Assembly: GCF_013868155.1 (NCBI RefSeq)
Contig: NZ_JACEOG010000001.1
Coordinates: 2,494,193 to 2,558,192, forward strand
From: Aeromicrobium phoceense
Lineage (GTDB): Bacteria; Actinomycetota; Actinomycetes; Propionibacteriales; Nocardioidaceae
Direction of reading: 5' to 3'
DNA length: 64,000 nt
Part shown: in pieces, positions 46,312 to 54,273 of the stretch
Layout of the letters: every line of letters starts with the position of its first letter
How positions within the stretch are numbered: the first letter of the stretch is position 1
Made by a program: the position numbers and the translations under genes
The notes under the pieces: generated by a model
What the model was told of the DNA's origin: nothing
The model's input: only the letters and a program-made list of their open reading frames with translations
Database searches by the model: none

Positions 46312-47433
46312 TCAAAGGGAATGACTAAACGTTGCGACGGTCGAAGTTCGGACGGCGATCCCGTCTGGTCCTACGATTCCTTGAGTCAAATCGGCACGCT
46401 CTGGCCAGATTGGTGAACCCCAATGTTCCGACTCGGCGGCCAGAAGAGATGCTTCGACTTCGTCGGGCTGAGGCTCTCGATCGTCCGGGCCGTTCATATG
46501 CAGTCGAGAAAGCTCCACGAGCGCCGCTCCATCCGACTCGAGTGCTGCGAGAGCGATCTCTCTTCGGATTGCAACTTGGGCGCCTGTCTCGCCCAACTCG
46601 GCCATCCACCAACCTTGTGACTCTACGTAGGACTCCACCTGTGCACGGAAAAATAGGTCCCGCACAAGAGGTGCGAAGTACGCCACGAGGACGTCACCCG
46701 TCGCTGGGAATTCGAAGTCATCTTCGGGCGGATCAACAAGGCTGGCAGACCATACCGCCTCGCCCCAGCCATGATCGTTGAAGTGCGCCTGTTGCCCCCA
46801 AACCAAGCGGCGAGGGCGTGGACGACGTCCAGCGCCTTTAGCCTGCACTGCCGCGTAATCGAGCGCATTGTTGATATTCCCGATGGTCCCCTTGGCTTCC
46901 ACAGTGACCCGTGCACCGATCGGTGGATTGCCAACTCCGACAAAGTCAGGACGACGGCCACGAACCGGGCGGCCATGTTCTCGAAGGACCGCGTCATAGT
47001 GCGTTAGGTATGGAACGCCAACTAGGAGAGCCGCCGCGAGCTTTGCGGACAATCCACCTAGAAAGTAGGAGATGGTAGCTCTCTCAGTCGTATCGGAACC
47101 TGACAAGTAGTTCTGGCTCGGGGCAAGGTGACATCCGCAGGTGGTCGAAAACGCATCGTAGAGCGTAGACACCCGACGATGACCGGCTCGTACAATGTCA
47201 GCGCTGAACGGGGCGCGGCCACGCTCGCCCAGAGTTGCCGCCGCCCATACCAGCAGTTCATCCGAAAGGAGCAGCGACTGCGGATTGGGCACCCATTTGG
47301 GAAAGTTCGTCAACGACAAGGGGACCTCATAGCTCACGAGCAGCGACTTTAGCCTCTTGAGAACGGCTCCCGGGTCCCTTTCAAACGCCGCAGGCGCCCG
47401 GCCGGACGTGGTGGCAACGTCATACCGCCGCAA
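46312..47433 (-). CDS. Uncharacterised protein with PD-(D/E)xK-like motif
   Basis: A 373-residue protein that I do not recognise. Residues 161-182 read RPDFVGVGN, a spacer, then RVTVEAKG: Pro162-Asp163, Glu179 and Lys181 fit the PD-(D/E)xK nuclease core, with a hydrophobic strand before the ExK and a helix after it (NINNALDYAAVQ). The N-terminal 150 residues are helical with two cysteines in TCGCHLAPSQ. No other known domain is visible. It is read from TTG 47433, eight bases after the HIRAN gene stop; no ATG or GTG is available near it and the preceding codon is a stop. It lies 146 bases upstream of the OLD gene, same strand. Confidence 0.6.
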   Translation of the reverse strand: MRRYDVATTSGRAPAAFERDPGAVLKRLKSLLVSYEVPLSLTNFPKWVPNPQSLLLSDELLVWAAATLGERGRAPFSADIVRAGHRRVSTLYDAFSTTCGCHLAPSQNYLSGSDTTERATISYFLGGLSAKLAAALLVGVPYLTHYDAVLREHGRPVRGRRPDFVGVGNPPIGARVTVEAKGTIGNINNALDYAAVQAKGAGRRPRPRRLVWGQQAHFNDHGWGEAVWSASLVDPPEDDFEFPATGDVLVAYFAPLVRDLFFRAQVESYVESQGWWMAELGETGAQVAIRREIALAALESDGAALVELSRLHMNGPDDREPQPDEVEASLLAAESEHWGSPIWPERADLTQGIVGPDGIAVRTSTVATFSHSL

Positions 47434-47440
47434 TCAGTCA

Positions 47441-48181
47441 TCAGGTGGCTAGAAGTTCGACCTCCGGTATCAGGACCGTGACACGGGCCCTAACAATTCC
47501 CGACCCGTCGTCTTTCGCCCAGACCCGAGCGTCGCCTGTTACGAGAAAGCCCGACCGCGCAATTGCGGCCAACGGACCTGCGTAATCCTCCGCGAGGGCG
47601 GCCGGAAGGTGGCCAACCTGGTGACCGTCGATTGAAACGATCACGGCATTGGCGTCGTGCGGGTTCCACGGTTCGGGTACCAGAACGCATTCAGCATCGT
47701 TGATCTCAAGTCCCCGGCTAGGAATCGGAAGACTCCGGGCTCGGAAGACCTTCTTAATGCCCGCAATGTTGTGGGTCTCCCCAACGACCTCAACCTGTTC
47801 GTCGAGCGGATCTCTTCGTGGCTCCAGAGTCAACTCCGAGAGCATCTGCGCCAAGGAGGGAAGGCGACCTTGATGACTCGATGGAGTTCGACCGCCTCGC
47901 CGACTCGGATCACTCTTGGCCTCCAGCGCGGCATTGGCCTCAGTTCTCGCGGTGAGCCGCTCGGCCTTCGCCTCGGCCTTCTCTTCCTTGCTGCCCACGA
48001 GCTCACGCATGAATCGACTTCGACGCTTAGTCTCGCCGGGTGGTCGGGTTGTGGCGATTTCCGGCGGACTGGGCGCGAGATGCTCCGTCCACTGGTTCCC
48101 GTCCCACCAGCGAAGTTGGCGTTCGTCGGCGTGGTCTGGGTACCACCCGGCCGGAGGTAGTTGGTCGCCGTTCTCGGTCAT
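47441..48181 (-). CDS. DUF2510-HIRAN domain protein
   Basis: A 246-residue protein. The N-terminus is a DUF2510 motif, PAGWYPDHADERQLRWWDGNQW (residues 10-31, cited only in part: PAGWYPDHADERQLR), usually found on actinobacterial membrane or secreted proteins, but here without a membrane helix. A charged coiled-coil-like linker follows (KEEKAEAKAERLTARTEANA). The C-terminal 110 residues resemble HIRAN: ECVLVPEPWNPHDANAVIV, then GHQVGHLPAALAEDYAGPL. HIRAN domains recognise DNA 3' ends and occur in nuclease and repair systems. It heads the three-gene minus-strand group with the PD-(D/E)xK-like and OLD genes. Confidence 0.72.
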   Translation of the reverse strand: MTENGDQLPPAGWYPDHADERQLRWWDGNQWTEHLAPSPPEIATTRPPGETKRRSRFMRELVGSKEEKAEAKAERLTARTEANAALEAKSDPSRRGGRTPSSHQGRLPSLAQMLSELTLEPRRDPLDEQVEVVGETHNIAGIKKVFRARSLPIPSRGLEINDAECVLVPEPWNPHDANAVIVSIDGHQVGHLPAALAEDYAGPLAAIARSGFLVTGDARVWAKDDGSGIVRARVTVLIPEVELLAT

Positions 48182-48356
48182 TCCGCCGAGAGTAGTCGGA
48201 GCGTTGCGTCACGACATGCACTTCCGGTTACGCGCCTGGTCATCCTGCTCCGCCACGTCTCTCCTCTGACCGCGTCCTTTCGCCGCGATTGGTCCCATGC
48301 AGTGCGTACTCCGTGGAACTAGACAAGATCCCGGTGGTTTCACTCATGCTCGTTCA

Positions 48357-48518
48357 ATGACAGACAACTGGACGATGCTCGAGTTGCGACGCGCGCTGCT
48401 CGAGTTCGAGACCGATCTGCGGCGAGCTGGGAAGCGCGACAGCACCGTGCACACCTACGTTGACCGCGCCGACCGATTCCTCCGGTACCTCACCGGTGAC
48501 TATCACCCTGGGAGATGA
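48357..48518 (+). CDS. Orphan integrase N-terminal (SAM-like) domain, 53 residues
   Basis: A short frame starting at ATG 48357: MTDNWTMLELRRALLEFETD and continuing DLRRAGKRDSTVHTYVDRAD. This matches the core-binding N-terminal domain of tyrosine recombinases (helix, loop, then ST-type helix), without any catalytic domain after it. The frame stops at 48518 after TGDYHPGR. Either a remnant of an integrase or a stand-alone DNA-binding protein; small proteins like this occur beside restriction genes in actinobacteria, from memory. Confidence 0.5.
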   Translation: MTDNWTMLELRRALLEFETDLRRAGKRDSTVHTYVDRADRFLRYLTGDYHPGR

Positions 48519-48559
48519 ATGCACGCAGGCTGCGATCGCGTCACTTCGCCGCGATACCT

Positions 48560-49096
48560 CTACAAAGCGTCGCAGCGCGCCAAGCTGGTGGGCCAGGCGC
48601 ACCAGCCATTGCCTCCCTTGAAGTAGACCAACCCACTTGCCCCGATACTTGAGACGACGTAGCGATCGGCCAAGGTGTGCAATTCTCCAGTGTCGCGGTC
48701 CAACCACGTCTGCTGTCGGACTACGACGTCTCCTGCAGCCAACTTGAGCTCCCGTAGCCTTCTGGCGGTGCGAGCAGCCAAGTAGTGACTGATCCACGCG
48801 GACGCCAAACTCCTGCTGAGGGACGTGCGCTCGAATAGTCGATCGTGGGCGATCGCTTCTAAAAATGCGCGCTGTTTCTCGGACGGAAGTGCGTCCTCGC
48901 GTGCCGGGACTCCCCAGATCTGTGGTCTCAGATAATCTTCCAGCAGGATGGCGGCGACTCCGCGAGGGAGATCACCAGCGAGTGACATGCCGACCTGCAT
49001 TGCCAATCTGAGTTGCTCCGGGGCTATTGGGCCCGATTGCTCCTCGAGAAGGCGGACCGGCTCGTTCCAGTCTGGAAACGTCACGGCCACGATCAT
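48560..49096 (-). CDS. Uncharacterised protein, 178 residues
   Basis: Unrecognised soluble protein in the lower-GC island. It has a helical N-terminal two-thirds (EQLRLAMQVGMSLAGDLPRG, LARTARRLRELKLAAGD) and a short beta-rich C-terminus (DRYVVSSIGASGLVYFKGGNG). No signal peptide, membrane segment or catalytic motif is evident. The ATG at 49096 (MIVAVTFPDWNEP) fits codon preference; the next upstream gene is 159 bases away on the same strand. Function unknown. Confidence 0.5.
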   Translation of the reverse strand: MIVAVTFPDWNEPVRLLEEQSGPIAPEQLRLAMQVGMSLAGDLPRGVAAILLEDYLRPQIWGVPAREDALPSEKQRAFLEAIAHDRLFERTSLSRSLASAWISHYLAARTARRLRELKLAAGDVVVRQQTWLDRDTGELHTLADRYVVSSIGASGLVYFKGGNGWCAWPTSLARCDAL

Positions 49097-49255
49097 GGCC
49101 TATTTCGTTGACGGTGTGCGCCTCGCGGCCGCACAATCCTCGCCATATTGCCGCATTCCTCACGCGGCGTGGAATAGACAAGGCTACGGAGGCCACCACC
49201 GAACCCGCCGGTCGCGAACGTCGTGAAAGGCACGATCTTGGTCGTCGCCCAACCC

Positions 49256-49705
49256 TTAGGAACCAGCTTGGCGGGTTACTACAGCAGCGATCACCTCGGC
49301 AACCACGTTCCGAGAAACGGAAGCTAACTGTCCGGACGCCTTCCGCAACGCGCTCTTGTCGTCCGGATCATCAGTGAGCTCCTCTGCCTGCCGAAGGGCA
49401 GAGAGCAAATGTTCGACGGCGGAATCGCCATCCGGCCAAAGGCCGGTGGCCCGCCGGCCGCGTTCTGTGACTCCGCTCGCGATGGCCACATAGATCTCGC
49501 CGTTTCCAGTACGCTGCACCTTTCCCAAGAGGTAGGTGCCGATCAGGGCATCAAAGGCACGGGCGGTTTCCGCTGCGTCGATGCCGACCGCTGGTGCAAC
49601 CTGCCCAGAAGCCACTGTGGGCGACGTCCTAAGCCGATCGGCTGTCTCCACCAGAACTGGCAGGTCTCGGCTGTGCCACTGATCGGAAAGCGTCACGCGA
49701 TTCAT
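49256..49705 (-). CDS. Uncharacterised protein, 149 residues
   Basis: Unrecognised soluble protein. The central part (SGQVAPAVGIDAAETARAFD, then LIGTYLLGKVQRTGNGEIYV) resembles a winged-helix layout with a hairpin wing; the C-terminal 50 residues form a helical coil (LLSALRQAEELTDDPDDKSA then LRKASGQLASVSRNVVAEVI). No catalytic residues are suggested. ATG 49705 is the first start. It is on the same strand as the other island genes and could share their transcript. The 159 bases to the next gene hold no recognised element. Confidence 0.5.
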   Translation of the reverse strand: MNRVTLSDQWHSRDLPVLVETADRLRTSPTVASGQVAPAVGIDAAETARAFDALIGTYLLGKVQRTGNGEIYVAIASGVTERGRRATGLWPDGDSAVEHLLSALRQAEELTDDPDDKSALRKASGQLASVSRNVVAEVIAAVVTRQAGS

Positions 49706-49847
49706 GCTTGGACTGTAGTCAGCGAACTCACGATGGAGGTCTAACCTCTAGATTCTCGACAAGCAGCGCCATGGGAGCCATGACGGCGCCAGTGTCGGTC
49801 GGGCGGACCAGACGAAAGTGTCGATGGGGGTCTCAAGAATCTGATGC

Positions 49848-50084
49848 GTGGACCCATTCGACCTCGCCGACCACGCCGGGCTTCTCGCTCGTCACCTTCG
49901 GAGGTTTGTCGCTTTCTGCCTCGTCCTTGGTCTCGCGGCCGTCCCTCCCGTGCGGGACTGGTACGTCGATCAGGCCGCGCGTCACGGCAAACACATCGCC
50001 GACGCGATCGGCCAACAGCTCGACTTCGCGTCGAGCGAAGCGCCATCCGCGCCTGCCTCGTCGCCAGACCAGAAGACCCCCTAA
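49848..50084 (+). CDS. Possible small membrane protein, 78 residues
   Basis: A short GTG-started frame with one hydrophobic helix (FVAFCLVLGLAAVPPV) between an Arg-rich N-terminal segment (GLLARHLRRF) and a polar tail (HGKHIADAIGQQLDF, ending SSPDQKTP). It could be a phage- or plasmid-type small membrane protein. Competing minus-strand frames in this interval are Arg/Gly-rich and look like shadows. Support is limited to composition. Confidence 0.35.
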   Translation: MDPFDLADHAGLLARHLRRFVAFCLVLGLAAVPPVRDWYVDQAARHGKHIADAIGQQLDFASSEAPSAPASSPDQKTP

Positions 50085-50186
50085 TCGAAGGCGGCTTCGG
50101 CCGAGCTCATCTGCGGCACTGCGAGCCCCCCAGCAGCATCTCGCCGCCAATGACGAACAACAACAGGCCTTCGACCTGAGTGCCCG

Positions 50187-51137
50187 CTACACCTTCAGCT
50201 TGTCGACGGTCTTGGTGATCTGCTCGCCGTCCCTCTCGAGGAACACGATCTCGCCGAACTCCAACCTGCCCCAGTCAGCCTTGCTGTCGGTCAACGGCTC
50301 GGAGGCGAAGATGACGCCGGTCGCGTGGTCGACGGTGCACTCCTCGAAGTCGTAGGTCGGGCCGTCGTGGTCGAAGTTGCGACCCATCAGCAGGTACATC
50401 GGCTCCAGGAGCATGGAGAGGGCGTAGTCGTCCGTGCCGGGACCGGACTTGCGCAGCTCCTCCCAGTCCCCCGCCGGGTCAGGCTCGCCGTGGTGCCCGG
50501 TGCCGACGTTGACCCCGATGATCCGGTTCGGGGAGACCAGAGCCAGTTTCAGCTTGGCCAATGCCGGCAGATCGAGATCCTTCATCGCCTGCACGAGGAG
50601 TCGCATGACCTCCTCGAAGGCGCGCTTCACGTCCTCGTCGCTGTCGCTCTCGAGCAGGGACAGCAGGAGCACGTAGAGGAACTCGGTGTCCGTGGTGCCC
50701 ACCATCTGCTCCAGGTACTCGTCCTTGCAATGCTGCAGCAGCTCGCGCTGCAAGAGCTGCCAGTTCGGTACGTCACCGTTCTGCGCGACGATCCACAGCG
50801 TCCCCTCGAAGGAGAACGGGTGGCAGTTCTCATCTGCCAGCACGGTCTTGGAGTTGTAGTCCGCCGCCCTGACGTGGGCGAGCATGGTGCTGACCTGGAG
50901 GCTCGGCACGATGCCGACGACGTTGTCGTCGTAGAAGGCAGCCATGGGGCGGTGATAGAGGAACGGCTTGTCCGGCTTGAGCAGGTGCTCGCTCCACGCT
51001 CCGAATCCCCACCCGGCCAGCTGGAGCTGAGGGTGGCGCTCCGGGTCGAGGGCCTGGTTGATGAGGCTGTTCTCTGGCTTGAGCAGCAGCTCTTCCAGCG
51101 GGACTTCGGTTCCTAGATAGGCCAGAACGCGACACAT
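50187..51137 (-). CDS. Class II glutamine amidotransferase (YafJ-like)
   Basis: A 316-residue N-terminal-nucleophile glutamine amidotransferase. After Met removal Cys2 (MCRVLAYLG) would be the nucleophile. The family loop NCHPFSFEGTLWIVAQNGDV near residue 105 and HVRAADYNSKTVLADEN fit YafJ/EgtC-type proteins. The synthase partner is not linked here. EgtC itself sits in an ergothioneine cluster, which is not present, so this is only YafJ-like. The frame runs upstream without family similarity; ATG 51137 is required for Cys2. It marks the right edge of the island and is divergent from the helicase gene across 177 bases. Confidence 0.85.
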   Translation of the reverse strand: MCRVLAYLGTEVPLEELLLKPENSLINQALDPERHPQLQLAGWGFGAWSEHLLKPDKPFLYHRPMAAFYDDNVVGIVPSLQVSTMLAHVRAADYNSKTVLADENCHPFSFEGTLWIVAQNGDVPNWQLLQRELLQHCKDEYLEQMVGTTDTEFLYVLLLSLLESDSDEDVKRAFEEVMRLLVQAMKDLDLPALAKLKLALVSPNRIIGVNVGTGHHGEPDPAGDWEELRKSGPGTDDYALSMLLEPMYLLMGRNFDHDGPTYDFEECTVDHATGVIFASEPLTDSKADWGRLEFGEIVFLERDGEQITKTVDKLKV

Positions 51138-51314
51138 GGGCTTCCTTCGCTGATCGATCGTGGATCCGTGACGTGGTCGGTCGGCACAGGCCAGGGCGCT
51201 CGAAGGCACGCAAGGCGTCCCGAGCCTAGGGGCGATGAGCGGGGACGGCGACCGGGACGCCTCCCCCGGGCGAGCCAGCTCTGTTCGGGTCGGACACCCC
51301 GATAGCGTCCTGAG

Positions 51315-53048
51315 GTGGCCAGTCCTCGCCGATCCAGTGCTCGTCGACGCGCCGCGTCTCCGCGCCGTGGCGGGTCGCGACAGCAGTCGCGGCCGATGCC
51401 CGCCGCCGGACCGGGTGAACGGGTGTGGGTGCTCGACGTTCCGTACGGGACACAGGTCGACGGCGCCACCTGGCACCCCGCGGTCAAGACCCATCTCCAC
51501 GTCGGACGCGCGTTGCCCGAACACCTCGCGCCGTACGCTCCGGGGCCCCACACGCTCGGTCGGTTCATCGAGAACTCCCTCAATCCCGACCATCCGACGC
51601 CCAGCGCCGAACCGACCGATGAGCTCGAGCCGCGAAGGATCCAGTTCGAGGCGGCCGACGCGATCGCGGCGCGTGCGGCGGCGGGCGGGCGGCAGTTCCT
51701 GCTGGCCGATGAGCCCGGCGTGGGCAAGACGATCTCCGCGGTTCTCGGGGCGACGGCGGTGGCCGATCTCCGAGCTGCGCGGCGGGTCCTCGTCGTGGCC
51801 GACCGACCCGCCGCGATCACGATCGGGCACTGGTGCCGCACGATCACCGCACTCGGCGACGGCGGCCTCGAATGGGTGGTCATCACGTGGGACCGGTTGG
51901 AGAAGGTCAAGGACCACACGTGGGACGTCATCATCGCGGACGAGGCTCACGCGCTGCGACGGACGACGACGAAGCGATGGAAGCTCTGGGCGCGGATCTC
52001 CGGACACGGCCGCCCGCACGACAAGGCACCGTTCGTCATCTCGACCACGGCGACGCCCGGGCACACGCCACTCGAGCTGCCGTACCTCGCTCCGGCCTAT
52101 GCGCAGGTGCTCGGTGAGCCGATGAAGGAGTGGACCTCGTCGACGCAAGCCGCAGCCGCGTTCGCCGACGCGCTCGAGCGCCACGGCGTCGGGGTGGAGC
52201 GCGGACGCTACGGCGCGACGTGGACCACCGACCCCGCTCGCCGCGCGGCAGATCTCAAGCTGGTGCGCGGCTGGCTGAGTGAGGAACGGCCCCCGGCCAT
52301 GCTGCACCGCGCCGCACCGTGGGGGTCGGTACCGATCTTCGGCATGCCCGTGGCGCTCACCCCGGCGGAACGGACAGCCTACGAGACTGAATGGGGCGAG
52401 TTCTGTCGCGAGATGGACGTCGCCCGGCGCGGCCGCAACGTCGCGAGGGGCCGCTCCGCGCTGCTGCGCTTCCGGCAGAAGGCCGGACTGATCCGCGTCG
52501 ACTCGACCGTCGCCTGGATCGCCCAGCAGGTCGAGGCCGAGCGGCAGGTCGCGTGCTCGGTCGAGTTCGTGGCGACCGCGGCCGACCCGATCGCCGACCG
52601 TCTGCGCGAGGCCGGCATCGAGGTCGCCACCATCTACGGCCGTGACCGGTTCGACGTCGAGACCGAGCGGCTCCGGTTCCAGACGGGGCAGGCGAAGGTC
52701 TGCGTGTTCACGACCGTCGCCTCGATCAGTCTGCACGCCGGCGAGACCCTCGCCGACGGTCGCTGTGGGAGCACCGAGCCGCGGGTCGGCATCTTCCACC
52801 AAGCGCGATTCTCGGGCATCGCCGGACGACAGGTGACCGGCCGGACCCACCGCGACCACCAGGTCTCGCCATGGCACATCGCCTACGCCGAGGGCACCGT
52901 GGAGGAACGGGTCGGCAAGGTCATGGTGGAGCGGATCGCCGCAGCCTCCGACACCGCGGGAGGCGACACCACAGGCTTCAGCGAGCTGGCCCAGCTCCTC
53001 GGGGCCGACTGGCTGCCGACCACGGCCCTGATCGAGGACGGAGTCTGA
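51315..53048 (+). CDS. SF2 (SNF2-like) helicase
   Basis: A DNA helicase-like ATPase of about 577 residues. RecA-like domain 1: Walker A LADEPGVGKTISAV (near residue 135) and a DEAH box in VIIADEAHALRR. TTATPGHTPLELPYL is motif III-like. The second domain has VCVFTTVASISLHAGETLAD and the QVTGRTHRDHQ motif VI-like end. The layout is like helicases of phages and actinobacterial accessory regions. The first 27 residues are Arg/Ser-rich and perhaps not translated; ATG 51396 is an alternative start. The uncharacterised gene after it is convergent (25-base gap). Substrate unknown. Confidence 0.75.
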   Translation: MASPRRSSARRRAASPRRGGSRQQSRPMPAAGPGERVWVLDVPYGTQVDGATWHPAVKTHLHVGRALPEHLAPYAPGPHTLGRFIENSLNPDHPTPSAEPTDELEPRRIQFEAADAIAARAAAGGRQFLLADEPGVGKTISAVLGATAVADLRAARRVLVVADRPAAITIGHWCRTITALGDGGLEWVVITWDRLEKVKDHTWDVIIADEAHALRRTTTKRWKLWARISGHGRPHDKAPFVISTTATPGHTPLELPYLAPAYAQVLGEPMKEWTSSTQAAAAFADALERHGVGVERGRYGATWTTDPARRAADLKLVRGWLSEERPPAMLHRAAPWGSVPIFGMPVALTPAERTAYETEWGEFCREMDVARRGRNVARGRSALLRFRQKAGLIRVDSTVAWIAQQVEAERQVACSVEFVATAADPIADRLREAGIEVATIYGRDRFDVETERLRFQTGQAKVCVFTTVASISLHAGETLADGRCGSTEPRVGIFHQARFSGIAGRQVTGRTHRDHQVSPWHIAYAEGTVEERVGKVMVERIAAASDTAGGDTTGFSELAQLLGADWLPTTALIEDGV

Positions 53049-53072
53049 TCCGTCTCGACCAGGACACCGACC

Positions 53073-53630
53073 TCACGCGAGATCGGAGAGGCGGGCCTTC
53101 CAGTAGGGACGCCAGCGCTCACCTTCGGCCGTCGACGCGAGGCCGGCGTGCTGGATCGCGATGCGATCGGCGGAGACGTCCACCTTGACCGTCGAGCCGT
53201 CCGACAGCTTCGCGCGCCAGTAGCGCCACTTCTCCGTCGAACTGACCCGCGGCTCCTCCGCGAGCACCACCCCGTCGAACGCGTCCTGGCCGGCGACGAG
53301 CGCGAGCCAGCGGTCGAGCAGCTCGTCGAGCGAGCCCACGACCTTCTTCGACGCCGACACCGCGTGGTCCCCCGCCGACAGCTGGCCCTTCTCCCGCAGG
53401 CCGTGCTGGTGCCCGTACTCGATCGCGATCGTCTGGGCCCACCAACCGTCGTTGAACGGTTTGCCGTTCGCTGCGTGATGCGTGATGCCCAGCTCGTGGA
53501 CGCGCTTCAGCGCGAGCCTCGCGATGTCGGGGTGGGGAAGCTCCTGGGCTCCCTGCTCGGTCAGCCACTCGTCCCACGCGGTCCACGCGGTTCCGGTGGC
53601 CTTGGTGATGCTCGCCGCCTTCGATGCCAT
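53073..53630 (-). CDS. Uncharacterised protein (185 residues) beside the helicase
   Basis: A soluble protein with two recognisable parts. The N-terminal 90 residues are helical and Trp-rich (ATGTAWTAWDEWLTEQGAQE, NGKPFNDGWWAQTIAIEYGH), the form seen in a group of actinobacterial hypothetical proteins. The C-terminal 90 residues (LAEEPRVSSTEKWRYWRAKL, then GSTVKVDVS) resemble a START/SRPBCC-like end with WRPYWKARL. I cannot name the family. ATG 53630 is used; the open frame extends eleven codons upstream into the overlap with the response regulator stop. Confidence 0.6.
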   Translation of the reverse strand: MASKAASITKATGTAWTAWDEWLTEQGAQELPHPDIARLALKRVHELGITHHAANGKPFNDGWWAQTIAIEYGHQHGLREKGQLSAGDHAVSASKKVVGSLDELLDRWLALVAGQDAFDGVVLAEEPRVSSTEKWRYWRAKLSDGSTVKVDVSADRIAIQHAGLASTAEGERWRPYWKARLSDLA

Positions 53631-53643
53631 GGGGACGAGCCTC

Positions 53644-54273
53644 TCAGGCGCGGCCGATGACACCGCGCCGACGCGCCTCAGCGACGGCCGCGGTGCGCGA
53701 GTTCACGCCCAGCTTGGGGTAGACGTGCGCCAGATGGGACTTCACGGTGGTCTCGCTCAGGTGCAGCCGCCGGGCGATGTCCGTGTTGCTGTGTCCCGCG
53801 GCGACCAGGTTCAGCACCTCGAGCTCCCGCACGCTCAGGGACGTCCGCGGCTGCTGCATCCGTGCGAGGAGGCGCGTCGCGACCGACGGTGACAGAGCGG
53901 TCTGACCTGCGGCGGCGGCATGGATGGCCGCGGTGATCTCCTCCGGCGCGGCGTCCTTCAGCAGATAGCCGGCGGCACCCGCCTCGATGGCCTCGATGAT
54001 GTCAGCGTCGGTGTCGAAGTTCGTCAGGACGAGCACAGCGGGCGGCTCCGCCAGTCCGCGAATCTCGCGGGTGGCCCGCGCGCCCTCGAAGACCCCGTTG
54101 AACTGGAGGTCCATCAACACGACGTCGGGGCGGCTCCGCCGGGCCTCGTCGAGGGCTTCCGCCGTGGTGCCCACGGCGGCGACGACCTCGATCGTCCCCT
54201 CGGTCTCGAACAGTGCGCACAGAGCGGCGCGCATCAGCGGGTGGTCGTCGACGATGAGGACGCGCACGCTCAT
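53644..54273 (-). CDS. NarL/FixJ-type response regulator
   Basis: A 209-residue DNA-binding response regulator. The receiver domain begins MSVRVLIVDDHPLMRAAL and carries phospho-acceptor Asp55 in VVLMDLQF. The C-terminal LuxR helix-turn-helix is SVRELEVLNLVAAGHSNTDI and the following recognition helix LHLSETTVKSHL. It overlaps the histidine-kinase stop by four bases (kinase first). The natural target is the divergent ABC transporter at 55654, by analogy with LiaRS/DesKR-type pairs. Confidence 0.92.
   Translation of the reverse strand: MSVRVLIVDDHPLMRAALCALFETEGTIEVVAAVGTTAEALDEARRSRPDVVLMDLQFNGVFEGARATREIRGLAEPPAVLVLTNFDTDADIIEAIEAGAAGYLLKDAAPEEITAAIHAAAAGQTALSPSVATRLLARMQQPRTSLSVRELEVLNLVAAGHSNTDIARRLHLSETTVKSHLAHVYPKLGVNSRTAAVAEARRRGVIGRA

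Noticed and set aside
49833..50150. 105-codon minus-strand frame opposite the small membrane protein
   Set aside because: Arg/Gly-rich composition with no domain; more like a shadow.
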